Shown here in pieces: positions 7,360-15,912 of a stretch of 64,000 nt of DNA. How positions within the stretch are numbered: the first letter of the stretch is position 1; each line of letters begins with the position of its first letter. The notes beneath the pieces were generated by a model. It was not told where the DNA came from, ran no database searches, and saw nothing but the letters and a program-made list of their open reading frames with translations. The translations under genes were made by a program, and so were the position numbers. The DNA is from Mycolicibacterium peregrinum. Its GTDB lineage: Bacteria; Actinomycetota; Actinomycetes; Mycobacteriales; Mycobacteriaceae. The stretch is taken from NCBI RefSeq assembly GCF_002102345.1, contig NZ_LQPP01000041.1, positions 107,075 through 171,074 of the forward strand, in the 5' to 3' direction.

Positions 7360-9663
7360 GTGCTGCACCGAATCGCCCATCTGGCTCTCGCCGCACCGAG
7401 GCGGGTTCTCGTCGTGGCCGCGCTGGCGATGGTCGCCGCAGGAATCTTCGGCATCCCGGTCGCCAAGAGCCTGTCAGCCGGCGGATTCCAGGACCCGACG
7501 TCGGAATCGGCACGAGCCACGCAGCTGCTGTCGGACAAATTCGCCCGCGGCGACATGCAGCTGGTCATCAGCGTCACCGACGACAACGCCGGCGCCCAGA
7601 GCCCGGCCGCGCGAGCCGTAGGCGCGGACATCGCCGCCCAGCTCAAAGCATCGCCATTCGTGACCGAGGTCAGTTCTGCATGGACCGTGCCCGCACCGGC
7701 GGCGGCCACACTCATCAGTAAGGACGGCAAGACCGGGCTGATCCTGGCCGGCATCACCGGCGGGGAGAGCGGCGCACAAAAGCACGCCAAAGAGCTCACC
7801 GATCAACTCGTGCACGACCGCGACGGCGTCACCGTGCGTGCCGGCGGTGAGGCGATGATCTATGTCCAGATCAACGGGCAGAGCGAAAAAGACCTCTTGA
7901 TGATGGAATCCATCGCGATCCCGTTGAGCTTCCTGGTCCTGGTGTGGGTGTTCGGTGGATTGCTCGCCGCGGCATTGCCGCTGGCGGTCGGCGGCTTCGC
8001 CATCCTGGGATCGCTGGCGGTGCTGCGTGGGTTCACCATGGTCACCGACGTCTCGATCTTCGCGCTCAACCTCACCGTCGCCATGGGCCTGGCGTTGGCC
8101 ATCGACTACACACTGCTGATCGTCAGCCGCTACCGCGACGAACTCGCCGAGGGCGTCGACCCGGACCGGGCGTTGGTGCGCACGATGGTGACGGCCGGAC
8201 GCACGGTGCTGTTCTCGGCGATGACGGTGGCGTTGTCGATGGTGGCGATGGTGCTGTTCCCGATGTACTTCCTCAAGTCCTTCGCGTACGCGGGCATCGC
8301 GGTGGTGGCGCTCGCGGCATTCGCGGCCATCGTGGTGGCGCCGGCCGCCATCGCATTGCTGGGTGACCGCTTGGACGCCTACGACGTACGCCGGTTCATC
8401 CGCCGCGTCCTGGGCCGGCCCGAGCCCGTGCGTAAGCCCGTGGAGCAGACGTTCTGGTACCGCATGACCAAGCGCGTCATGCGCCGGTCGGTCCCTGTCG
8501 GACTTGCCGTGATCGCGCTGCTGCTCATGCTGGGCGCCCCGTTCCTCGGCATCAAATGGGGATTCCCGGACGATCGGGTGCTGCCGTCGTCGGCGTCGTC
8601 CCGTCAACTCGGCGACGAACTGCGCAACGATTTCGCCGTCGACTCGTCCACCGCCGTCACCGTGGTGTTGCCCGACGTGACTCGCCTGGCGCCCTCCGAA
8701 CTCGACCGCTATGCCGGCGATCTGTCCGGCGCCGCCGACGGGATTTCCGTGTCCGCGCCAGGGGGCACCTTTGTCGACGGGCGCCGGGTCGGACCGCCGA
8801 CGTCGGGAACCGGAATGGCTGACGGCAGTGCCTATCTGACCGTCGGCAGCCATGTCCCGCTGTTCAGCGACGCCTCTGAGACCCAGCTCGACGCATTGCA
8901 CGCCGTGCCTGCGCCGGCAGAGGTGCAGTTCACCGGACTCGCGCAGGTCAACCGGGACAGCTCACACGCGATCACCTCCCGGTTGCCGCTGGTGCTCGGC
9001 ATCATCGCCGCGATCACTTTCGTGTTGTTGTTCCTGCTCACCGGTAGCGTGGTGCTGCCGCTGAAAGCTTTGGTACTCAACGTGTTGTCGCTGTCGGCGG
9101 CGTTCGGCGCGTTGGTGTGGATCTTCCAGGACGGACACCTGGGCGCGCTCGGCACCACATCGACGGGCACCCTGGTGGCCAACCTGCCGGTGTTGTTGTT
9201 CTGCATCGCATTCGGATTGTCAATGGACTACGAGGTATTCCTGGTCTCGCGAATCCGCGAATACTGGCTTGAATCCGGCCAGACCCGAGAGGATAACGAT
9301 AAGAGCGTCGCGCTCGGGCTGGCCCGCACCGGCCGAGTGGTGACGGCAGCGGCATTGCTGATGTCGATCTCGTTCGCCGCACTGATCGCCGCTCAGGTCG
9401 CCTTCATGCGGATGTTCGGCCTCGGCCTGACCATTGCGGTACTCGTCGACGCCACCCTGGTGCGCATGTTGTTGGTGCCGGCCTTCATGCACCTGATGGG
9501 GCAGTGGAACTGGTGGGCGCCCGCACCGTTGGCCCGGTTACACAAGCGAATCGGGATCAGTGAGTCGGGTCCGAATGAGCGAGACCCCATCGGAGCCGGT
9601 GATGTTCCCACGGACCGGGACAAGCGTGAGCCGGCCGATGCCTGTGTGAAGGACGCTGGTTAG
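7360..9663 (+). CDS. mmpL13: MmpL13-type RND transporter, full length
   Basis: A 767-residue inner-membrane lipid exporter of the MmpL/RND superfamily. Two MMPL repeats are visible, each with a large periplasmic loop; the proton-relay Asp-Tyr pairs lie in TM4 (GLALAIDYTLLIVSRYRDE) and TM10 (GLSMDYEVFLVSR). The GTG at 7360 has a GGGGGAAGG ribosome site. In M. tuberculosis the same chromosomal place, between the Rv1144 SDR and the Rv1147 methyltransferase, holds mmpL13a and mmpL13b, two fragments that together are about this length, so this looks like the unbroken form. The substrate is unknown; MmpL proteins move envelope lipids or siderophores. The TetR gene follows by one base. Confidence 0.88.
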   Translation: MLHRIAHLALAAPRRVLVVAALAMVAAGIFGIPVAKSLSAGGFQDPTSESARATQLLSDKFARGDMQLVISVTDDNAGAQSPAARAVGADIAAQLKASPFVTEVSSAWTVPAPAAATLISKDGKTGLILAGITGGESGAQKHAKELTDQLVHDRDGVTVRAGGEAMIYVQINGQSEKDLLMMESIAIPLSFLVLVWVFGGLLAAALPLAVGGFAILGSLAVLRGFTMVTDVSIFALNLTVAMGLALAIDYTLLIVSRYRDELAEGVDPDRALVRTMVTAGRTVLFSAMTVALSMVAMVLFPMYFLKSFAYAGIAVVALAAFAAIVVAPAAIALLGDRLDAYDVRRFIRRVLGRPEPVRKPVEQTFWYRMTKRVMRRSVPVGLAVIALLLMLGAPFLGIKWGFPDDRVLPSSASSRQLGDELRNDFAVDSSTAVTVVLPDVTRLAPSELDRYAGDLSGAADGISVSAPGGTFVDGRRVGPPTSGTGMADGSAYLTVGSHVPLFSDASETQLDALHAVPAPAEVQFTGLAQVNRDSSHAITSRLPLVLGIIAAITFVLLFLLTGSVVLPLKALVLNVLSLSAAFGALVWIFQDGHLGALGTTSTGTLVANLPVLLFCIAFGLSMDYEVFLVSRIREYWLESGQTREDNDKSVALGLARTGRVVTAAALLMSISFAALIAAQVAFMRMFGLGLTIAVLVDATLVRMLLVPAFMHLMGQWNWWAPAPLARLHKRIGISESGPNERDPIGAGDVPTDRDKREPADACVKDAG

Positions 9664-9664
9664 C

Positions 9665-10375
9665 GTGGTCATTCAATCGCGCAAGCGGCGCCGCGCCCCT
9701 CGTGGTTCCGGGGAGCTGCTGCGCGATGAGATCCTCGACGCCACAACCGAACTGCTGCTGGAAACCGGACATGCCAAGGCCGTCTCGATCCGGTCGGTAG
9801 CTCAGCGGGTCGGGGTTACGCCGCCGTCGATCTACCTGCACTTCGCGGACAAGGACGCGCTGCTGGATGCGGTGTGTTCGCGGTATTTCGAGAAACTCGA
9901 CGAGGAGATGCAGCGCGCCGCCGCCGATCACAACTCGACCATCGAGGTGCTGCGTGCGCAGGGACACGCCTACGTGAACTTCGCCCGACGCACACCCGAG
10001 TTGTATCGGCTGGCGACCATGGGTGAGGGCAGGCCAGGCAGTGACGTCGACGTCGCGCTCAACAGCTCTGCGTTCCAACACATGCGCGCCGCCATGGAGG
10101 CGCTGATCGCCGAGGGCGTGTATCCGCCCGGCGACGCCACGATGCTGGCGCTGGAACTGTGGACCGCGGCGCACGGGGTTGCCGCGATCCTGATCTCCAA
10201 GCCGTATCTTCCGTGGGGAGATGTCGAGCAGTTCACCGACCGCGTGCTGCGTGCGGTGTCCACCGGTCAGATCGTCTCGGGGATCATCGGAACAGACCTC
10301 GCGCCTGCCGAAGCAATCGCACGGTTGCGGGGCTTGGCCAGTGAACACGCCGACGAAGGCGCCGAAGAAGGGTAG
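9665..10375 (+). CDS. TetR-family transcriptional regulator
   Basis: 236 residues. The N-terminal helix-turn-helix reads SIRSVAQRVGVTPPSIYLHF (about residues 40-59), a canonical TetR DNA-binding unit, followed by a helical ligand-binding domain with a TAAHG (WHG-like) motif near residue 180. It starts with GTG one base after the mmpL13 stop and ends 5 bp before the methyltransferase gene, so all three are likely one operon. The palindrome in front of mmpL13 is its most probable target. The ligand is unknown. Confidence 0.85.
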   Translation: MVIQSRKRRRAPRGSGELLRDEILDATTELLLETGHAKAVSIRSVAQRVGVTPPSIYLHFADKDALLDAVCSRYFEKLDEEMQRAAADHNSTIEVLRAQGHAYVNFARRTPELYRLATMGEGRPGSDVDVALNSSAFQHMRAAMEALIAEGVYPPGDATMLALELWTAAHGVAAILISKPYLPWGDVEQFTDRVLRAVSTGQIVSGIIGTDLAPAEAIARLRGLASEHADEGAEEG

Positions 10376-10380
10376 AAGCC

Positions 10381-11016
10381 GTGACTGACAAGACTGTCGA
10401 CAATCCGTTCTTCGCCCGGGTGTGGAAGACGCTGTCGAGTTCGGAGCCCAAGGCACTGCGCCGGCTGCGCGGTGACAACCTCGCCGGACTCAGCGGCCGG
10501 GTGCTGGAGATCGGTGCGGGTACCGGGACGAACTTTGCCTACTATCCATCGACGGTGACCGAGGTGGTCGCCATCGAGCCCGAACGTCACCTTGCCGAAG
10601 TGGCCCGCAGCGCGGCGGCGCAGGCCCCGGTGCCGGTGACCGTCACCAGCGACACCGCTGAGAAGTTCAGCAGCGCAGAGCCGTTCGACGCGGTGGTCTG
10701 CTCACTGGTGCTGTGCTCGATCGATCAGCCCGATACGGTTCTGCGCCAGTTGTTTTCGATTGTCCGGCCGGGCGGCGAACTGCGGTACCTGGAGCATGTC
10801 GCCGGTGACGGTTGGCGGGCCGGGATGCAGCGCGTGGCCGACGCCACCGTGTGGCCCCGGTTGTTCGGCAATTGCCACACTCACCGGCACACCGAGCAGG
10901 CGATCACGGACAGTGGATTTCAGGTTGAGACGGCGTACCGCGAGATGGCGATGCCGGCCTGGGTGCCGCTGCCGGTTACGGAGTTCGCGATCGGGCGTGC
11001 GGTCAGGCCGGCTTAG
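10381..11016 (+). CDS. Class I SAM-dependent methyltransferase (METTL7/UbiE-like)
   Basis: 211 residues with methyltransferase motif I VLEIGAGTGTNF (about residues 40-51), an acidic post-I residue in VVAIEPERH, and motif IV/post motif FDAVVCSLVLCSI with RPGGELRYLEH. This set is typical of METTL7-like proteins annotated as phospholipid or phosphatidylethanolamine N-methyltransferases; Rv1147 in M. tuberculosis is the likely counterpart. The substrate is unproven. It closes the mmpL13-tetR operon and overlaps the convergent sirtuin stop by 4 bp. Confidence 0.75.
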   Translation: MTDKTVDNPFFARVWKTLSSSEPKALRRLRGDNLAGLSGRVLEIGAGTGTNFAYYPSTVTEVVAIEPERHLAEVARSAAAQAPVPVTVTSDTAEKFSSAEPFDAVVCSLVLCSIDQPDTVLRQLFSIVRPGGELRYLEHVAGDGWRAGMQRVADATVWPRLFGNCHTHRHTEQAITDSGFQVETAYREMAMPAWVPLPVTEFAIGRAVRPA

Positions 11017-11741
11017 CCGGCGTCGCGACTGCCGAGGAGCGTCGGTAATCGCTGCAGCAGGTGCGGCAGGGATCCGGCCGCGGTCTCGCGCAGCGAGAGC
11101 GTCGCGCTGTCCGACAGCGGGGTGCGTTCCGGATTGACCTCGACCACCACGGTGCCTGCGGCGACGGCGGCTTCGGCCAGGCCCGCCGCGGGATAGACGA
11201 TCGAGCTGGTGCCCACCACGATCACCACATCGGCGTTGCCGACCGCCAGTACCGACCGTTGCCAGGCATCGTCGGGCAGCGGCTCGCCGAACCACACCAC
11301 GCTCGGCCGGATCAGGCCGCCGCACGGGCAGACCGGAGGTTCGATGGTCTCGACCGGCTCAGGCATCTCGGGCAGGTTGCCCTCGAACTTCGAACCACAT
11401 GCATCGCAACGGAACTCGAACAAGTTGCCGTGCAGGTGGTAGACGTTCGTACTGCCGGCCCGCTCGTGCAGGTTGTCGACGTTCTGGGTGATGACGTGGA
11501 CGTCGGCGAAGTCCTGCCAGGCGGCTACCGCCCGATGTCCGTCGTTGGGCTGCACGTGCGACATCATGTAGTGACGCCACAGGTACCAAGCCCAGACTTT
11601 CTCCGGGTGCCGCTGCCAGCCTTCGATGCTGGAGATCTCGTAGGGATCCACCTTTGCCCACAGGCCGGTCTCGACGTCGCGGAACGTAGGTACACCGCTC
11701 TCCGCCGAGATTCCGGCACCACTGAGGACAGTCACTTGCAC
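11013..11741 (-). CDS. cobB: NAD-dependent sirtuin deacylase, class III (Rv1151c-like)
   Basis: 242 residues. The NAD site is GAGISAESGVPTFR (8-21) and TQNVDNLH, the catalytic His104 is in YHLHGN, and the structural zinc is held by Cys112, Cys115, Cys138 and Cys140. The substrate pocket carries Tyr53 and Arg56 (YLWR), the pair that marks SIRT5/CobB-type enzymes able to remove succinyl and malonyl groups as well as acetyl. These positions coincide with those described for the M. tuberculosis enzyme. It is divergent from the GntR gene with 37 bp between chosen starts. Confidence 0.9.
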   Translation of the reverse strand: MQVTVLSGAGISAESGVPTFRDVETGLWAKVDPYEISSIEGWQRHPEKVWAWYLWRHYMMSHVQPNDGHRAVAAWQDFADVHVITQNVDNLHERAGSTNVYHLHGNLFEFRCDACGSKFEGNLPEMPEPVETIEPPVCPCGGLIRPSVVWFGEPLPDDAWQRSVLAVGNADVVIVVGTSSIVYPAAGLAEAAVAAGTVVVEVNPERTPLSDSATLSLRETAAGSLPHLLQRLPTLLGSRDAG

Positions 11742-11778
11742 ATCACCAACGTAGTCGGTTTGGGTGATACTTGAGCAC

Positions 11779-12144
11779 GTGGTTGAGTTGGGGGACTGGG
11801 TTCTGATTGATTCGAGCGCGGAAAAACCGCTGTTCGATCAACTCCGGATCCAAATTATCGAGGGCATTCGGCAGGGGCGCCTGACACCGGGTACCCGGTT
11901 GCCGACGGTGCGTGAGCTGGCAGCGAAGGTCGGGCTTGCGGTGAACACCGTGGCCAGGGCCTATCGCGAGTTGGAATCGGCGGGGGTGTTGGAGACCCGG
12001 GGGCGGTACGGCACCTTCGTCGCACGGGCCGATCCGGCCGATGCCGCGATGGCCGCCGCCGCGCATTCGTTCGCCGAGGCCGCCCATGCGCTGGGGATCG
12101 GCAAGGCCGACGCCCTGCGTTATCTGGACAACGCGTTCGACTGA
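11779..12144 (+). CDS. Short GntR-family (YtrA-type) transcriptional regulator, Rv1152-like
   Basis: 121 residues from the GTG at 11779; a GTG at 11764 would add five. The N-terminal winged helix is complete: PLFDQLRIQIIEGIRQGRL, then LPTVRELAAKVGLAVNTVAR (recognition helix) and a wing GRYGTFVA. The short C-terminal tail of about 35 residues places it in the YtrA subfamily, whose members bind as dimers and usually control neighbouring transport or redox genes. The chosen length equals that of Rv1152. It starts 37 bp from the divergent sirtuin, so the two promoters must overlap. Confidence 0.8.
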   Translation: MVELGDWVLIDSSAEKPLFDQLRIQIIEGIRQGRLTPGTRLPTVRELAAKVGLAVNTVARAYRELESAGVLETRGRYGTFVARADPADAAMAAAAHSFAEAAHALGIGKADALRYLDNAFD

Positions 12145-12157
12145 TCCGGACTTGGGC

Positions 12158-13387
12158 TCAACCGGTCCGGATGCCGTGCCAGCGGTGCACATCCAGGGCG
12201 ACGGCTACCGCGACACTGTTTTCGCCAAGCGGGCGGGGCAGGAGCTCGTCGGCGCGAGCCAGTCGTCGCAGCAGTGTGTTGCGGTGGAGGTACAACCGTG
12301 CCGCGGCGCGTGAGGCGTTGCACTGTTCGGCGACGAATACCCTTACCGTTTCCTGTAATTCAGGGTCGGCGGTCTCAAGATCGCCGAGATTGCGGCTGAC
12401 GAACTCAGCGGCACGATCGGGGTCGGCGGTGGCCAGGGCGACGAGTTCTACATCGGCGAACCTTGCGATCTGCTGTGTGGAGTGCAGCCGGGCCATCATC
12501 TGCTGGGTGGTGATCGCGTCGAAGTGGCTGCGCCGGAACCCATCCAGACCGTCGGACGGCGGGCCGATGGCGATCCGGACGCCGTCCAGCTCTGCGGCGG
12601 TGCTCGTCAGTGCCTGGAAGCCGTGCTGGATGTCGGCGCCACCTGCGGCCCACACCCACCGGGTGGCGGTGCTGGCCAGCACGCTCAACGGCCGCGGATC
12701 GCCGCAGTCCTGGCCGAATGCCTCGGCGGCCCGGTCCAATCCGGACAGGTCGCCCGCCGGGTCCTCGCTCCAGATCACCGCCGCGGTGTGCGTTCCGGTG
12801 AGCGCGTGGCCCAGGCGTGCCTCGGCGCGCTGCCGGGGGATCGGGGCGCCCTCCAGCAGGAGTGCGACGGTCTCGCGCCGCTCGGCGTGGGTGCCGCGGG
12901 TCAGGTCGTCGCGTTCCAAGTCGATCTGGGCAGCGATCCCGGCCAGTGTCGCGTCGACGAACGCACTGATGGACTGCGAGCACACGTCGAGCATCTCGTG
13001 TAGCTCGCCAGGGTCGGACGTGAGCTCGAAGGCGATCTCCATGAGCCGGCGCCACGCCACCCCCTCGCCGACCCGATACGCATCCAGGGGGAACTCGCTG
13101 ACGCCGCGGCGCACCAGCTCCCGCGCGATGCTGAGTGGCTCCGGACCGGTATTCGGTGGCACCGGAGCACCGGGGTCGCGCACATTCGCCGTGCCCCAGA
13201 AGAACAGGTTGGCGTGATTACTGCGGACGACCGCGCCGGCGAGCTCGGGGTCGGACGCTATTGCCGGGCTGGCGGCCAAGACTGCGGCATCGAATTCGTC
13301 GAGCCATTCCTGGCGGGGGTTGAGCACAATCTGTGCGCATTGCCGGATCAGGTCCTGCACCCGGGGTGACGGTGGCTTCCACGCCAT
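12158..13387 (-). CDS. PucR/CdaR-type helix-turn-helix regulator
   Basis: 409 residues from the ATG at 13387; the open frame extends to 13543 but would run into the divergent monooxygenase gene. The N-terminal and middle parts are a RsbRD/GGDEF-related sensory region without recognisable catalytic motifs. The C-terminal HTH_30 (PucR) domain is clear: VRVFVAEQCNASRAAARLYL followed by HRNTLLRRLARADELL. This architecture is common in actinobacteria next to degradative enzymes. It is divergent from the monooxygenase gene with a 100-bp intergenic region and is the natural candidate for its regulator. Confidence 0.8.
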   Translation of the reverse strand: MAWKPPSPRVQDLIRQCAQIVLNPRQEWLDEFDAAVLAASPAIASDPELAGAVVRSNHANLFFWGTANVRDPGAPVPPNTGPEPLSIARELVRRGVSEFPLDAYRVGEGVAWRRLMEIAFELTSDPGELHEMLDVCSQSISAFVDATLAGIAAQIDLERDDLTRGTHAERRETVALLLEGAPIPRQRAEARLGHALTGTHTAAVIWSEDPAGDLSGLDRAAEAFGQDCGDPRPLSVLASTATRWVWAAGGADIQHGFQALTSTAAELDGVRIAIGPPSDGLDGFRRSHFDAITTQQMMARLHSTQQIARFADVELVALATADPDRAAEFVSRNLGDLETADPELQETVRVFVAEQCNASRAAARLYLHRNTLLRRLARADELLPRPLGENSVAVAVALDVHRWHGIRTG

Positions 13388-13487
13388 CGCCCCAGCGTAG
13401 ATCGGTGGTGCAATTTGCACCATCGGATGCCGGAAAATTGGTATTTTTGACCTTGGGTGACAGTCGGCTGACCGCAACCATTGAGAC

Positions 13488-14966
13488 ATGAACCACACCG
13501 AACACGTCGACGTACTCATCATCGGCGCCGGAATCTCCGGCATCGGTGCCGCCTACTACCTGCAGCGTGAACACCCGGGCCGCAGCTACACGATCCTGGA
13601 GGCCCGGGGCGCCACCGGCGGCACGTGGGACCTGTTCCGTTACCCGGGCATTCGGTCGGACTCCGACCTGCACACCTTCGGGTACGAATTCAAACCGTGG
13701 CGCGACGAGCACGCCATCGCGACCGCCGACAAGATCTTGGCCTACCTGCGCGAGACGGTGTCGGAGAACGGCATCGACCGCCACATCCGGTTCCACCACA
13801 AGGTGCTCGGCGCAGCCTGGGACTCCGCGGCTGCCGCCTGGACCGTCGACATCGAGCGCACCGGCAGTGACGGCGCGGATCCCGAACTCGTGCAGATCTC
13901 GGCGAACTGGTTGTTCTGTGGGGGCGGGTACTACCGCTACGACCAGGGCTACACCCCGACCTTCGAAGGTCAGGACCGGTTCGCCGGACGTATCGTGCAC
14001 CCGCAGCACTGGCCGGAGGATCTCGACTACACCGGCAAGAAGGTCGTCGTGATCGGCAGCGGTGCCACCGCGGTGACGCTGGTGCCGTCGATGGCGCGGA
14101 CCGCCGGGCACGTCACGATGCTGCAGCGCTCGCCCACCTATGTGCTTCCCGTCCCGGCCAAGGACGCCTTCGCCAACACCGCCAGGCGGCTGCTGGGCGA
14201 CCGCCTCGGGTATGCCGCGGCCCGGCGCAAGAACATCATCAAGCAGCGCTCCGTCTACGTGCTGTGCCAGAAGTACCCGACCGCGGCCCGGTGGCTGATC
14301 CAGAAGATCAACGCCGCCAAGCTGCCCAAGGGATACCCCGTCGACGAGCACTTCGCGCCCCACTACAACCCGTGGGACCAGCGGTTGTGCGCCGTGCCCG
14401 ACGGCGACCTGTTCGAGGCCATCAGCAACGGCAGCGCCTCGGTGGTCACCGACCGCATCGCGACGTTCACCGAGAACGGAATCCTGCTGGAGTCCGGCCG
14501 GGAGCTCGACGCCGACATCATCGTCACCGCAACGGGTCTCAACATCCAGCTGTTCGGCGGGATGTCGCTGACCGTCGATGGCGCGCCGGTGGATCTCGCC
14601 GACACGGTCGCCTACAAGGGCATCATGCTCTCGGGCGTGCCGAACTTCGCCTTCGCCTTCGGCTACACCAACTCGTCATGGACGCTCAAGGTCGGGCTGC
14701 TCTGCGAACACTTCTGCCGGTTGTTGAAGCACATGGACGACAACGGTTTCGACGTCGTCCGACCGGAGTTCGCCGGTGGTCAGACCCGCCCGCTCCTGGA
14801 CTTCGGGGCCGGGTACGTGCAGCGTGCCATCGACGAGATTCCCCGCCAGGGCGTCGACGGACCGTGGCAGATGACCATGAACTACACGCTGGATGCCGAG
14901 ACCTTGCGCAACGGACCCGTCGACGACCCGCACCTGAAGTTCGAAAAGTCCTTGGTGGCCGTCTAG
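13488..14966 (+). CDS. Flavin-containing Baeyer-Villiger monooxygenase, EthA/MymA type
   Basis: 492 residues. FAD-binding GAGISG is at 13-18, the signature region GGTWDLFRYPGIRSDSD follows, the BVMO fingerprint is present in EthA-type form FAGRIVHPQHW, and an NADPH-binding GSGATA is near residue 187, with a late ATG motif VTATGLN. The whole length reads closely like the EthA (489 aa) and MymA (495 aa) enzymes of M. tuberculosis, which oxidise ketones and thioamides; EthA activates ethionamide. Physiological substrate unknown. It is divergent from a PucR regulator, unlike ethA, which lies next to the TetR protein EthR. Confidence 0.88.
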   Translation: MNHTEHVDVLIIGAGISGIGAAYYLQREHPGRSYTILEARGATGGTWDLFRYPGIRSDSDLHTFGYEFKPWRDEHAIATADKILAYLRETVSENGIDRHIRFHHKVLGAAWDSAAAAWTVDIERTGSDGADPELVQISANWLFCGGGYYRYDQGYTPTFEGQDRFAGRIVHPQHWPEDLDYTGKKVVVIGSGATAVTLVPSMARTAGHVTMLQRSPTYVLPVPAKDAFANTARRLLGDRLGYAAARRKNIIKQRSVYVLCQKYPTAARWLIQKINAAKLPKGYPVDEHFAPHYNPWDQRLCAVPDGDLFEAISNGSASVVTDRIATFTENGILLESGRELDADIIVTATGLNIQLFGGMSLTVDGAPVDLADTVAYKGIMLSGVPNFAFAFGYTNSSWTLKVGLLCEHFCRLLKHMDDNGFDVVRPEFAGGQTRPLLDFGAGYVQRAIDEIPRQGVDGPWQMTMNYTLDAETLRNGPVDDPHLKFEKSLVAV

Positions 14967-14986
14967 TTCGGCGGCCTAGCCGAACT
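14965..14986. terminator. 8-bp hairpin spanning both stop codons
   Basis: AGTTCGGC (14965-14972) pairs exactly with GCCGAACT (14979-14986) around a 6-base loop. It covers the stop of the monooxygenase gene and the stop of the convergent methyltransferase, so it can serve both transcripts. No T-run, so strength is uncertain. Confidence 0.5.
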
Positions 14987-15809
14987 CCAGCAGACCCACC
15001 ACCGGGCGGACGGGATCGAAGATCGGCAGGCGTTGCGCCTGCAGCAGGGCGTTGAAGATCGCGCCGCGGCCGGGCGGCATCGGCAGATCGCGCACCGTCC
15101 GCACCCCGGGGACCGTGTTGACCAGATCGGCGAGCTCGTCCGGGGACAGGCTGAACGGCATGGGCGGCACCCGATAGCGCATCGAGGTCGGCATCCCCTT
15201 GCGGGTGAGAAACGCGAAGAACGCCGGAGGCAGGTCGAACATCATCTGCCCGCCCGGAAAGCGTTGCGCGCAGGCACGGATCAGCGACATGGACTCCTCT
15301 GGCTGCAGATACATCAGCAAGCCCTCGGCGGTGATGAACACGCCGTGATCGGTGTCTACGTGGTCCATCCAGCTGAAGTCCAGTGCCGACTGGGCGCACT
15401 GCCTGACCCGGTCGGGCTTGGGCAGCAACTTGTTGCGGAGCTCGATCATCGGCTCCAAATCGACTGACAACCACTGGAACTCATGCCCCAAGCCGGCGGC
15501 GTCCAGCCGGTAGAAGCTGGTCTGCAGCCCCTCGGCCAACGCCACCACGGTGGCCTTCGGATGCTCGCGCAGATAGTCGCCGGTGATCCGGTCGAACAAC
15601 AGTGCACGCAGGGCCATGTCCTGGCGGCGGGTATAGCCGAACTTGGCGAAATCGAAATCGATCGAGTCGACCAGTTGCACCGCCACCGGATCGTCGATCA
15701 GGCCGTCCGGGCGGCGCGCCTCGTGCGCGCGCACCTGCAGGGTCAGCAGTGCCGTCTCGGAGACACCGGTGAGCGCACTGCCGCTGACCTTCTCTGAGCC
15801 ACCCGTCAT
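14976..15809 (-). CDS. O-methyltransferase of the LCMT/TcmP superfamily (Rv1153c-like), copy 1
   Basis: 277 residues. Family features are an N-terminal SETALLTLQVRAHEARRPDG, a SAM-binding VVALAEGLQTSFYRLD, an acidic SVDLEP that contacts the ribose, and GVFITAEGLLMYL. These match the leucine carboxyl methyltransferase/TcmP fold used on small acids and polyketides. A second copy with the same motif order is at 18249-19079 (SVDLPP, GVFITAEGLLMYLEPDD), so the pair arose by duplication. In M. tuberculosis Rv1153c (omt) lies at the corresponding place. Substrate unknown. Confidence 0.8.
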   Translation of the reverse strand: MTGGSEKVSGSALTGVSETALLTLQVRAHEARRPDGLIDDPVAVQLVDSIDFDFAKFGYTRRQDMALRALLFDRITGDYLREHPKATVVALAEGLQTSFYRLDAAGLGHEFQWLSVDLEPMIELRNKLLPKPDRVRQCAQSALDFSWMDHVDTDHGVFITAEGLLMYLQPEESMSLIRACAQRFPGGQMMFDLPPAFFAFLTRKGMPTSMRYRVPPMPFSLSPDELADLVNTVPGVRTVRDLPMPPGRGAIFNALLQAQRLPIFDPVRPVVGLLEFG

Positions 15810-15912
15810 GGCGCGAATGTACCCGCGTTCCGCCGGCCGGTGCCAACCCCGTCGACCGCACGCGCGAAGATGCTCTCAAAGGGTGATTCGGTTCAGCTGG
15901 AAGGAGTCCGCC

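Noticed and set aside
7474..8901. 475-codon minus-strand open frame inside mmpL13
   Set aside because: His/Arg/Gln-rich antisense shadow of membrane segments.
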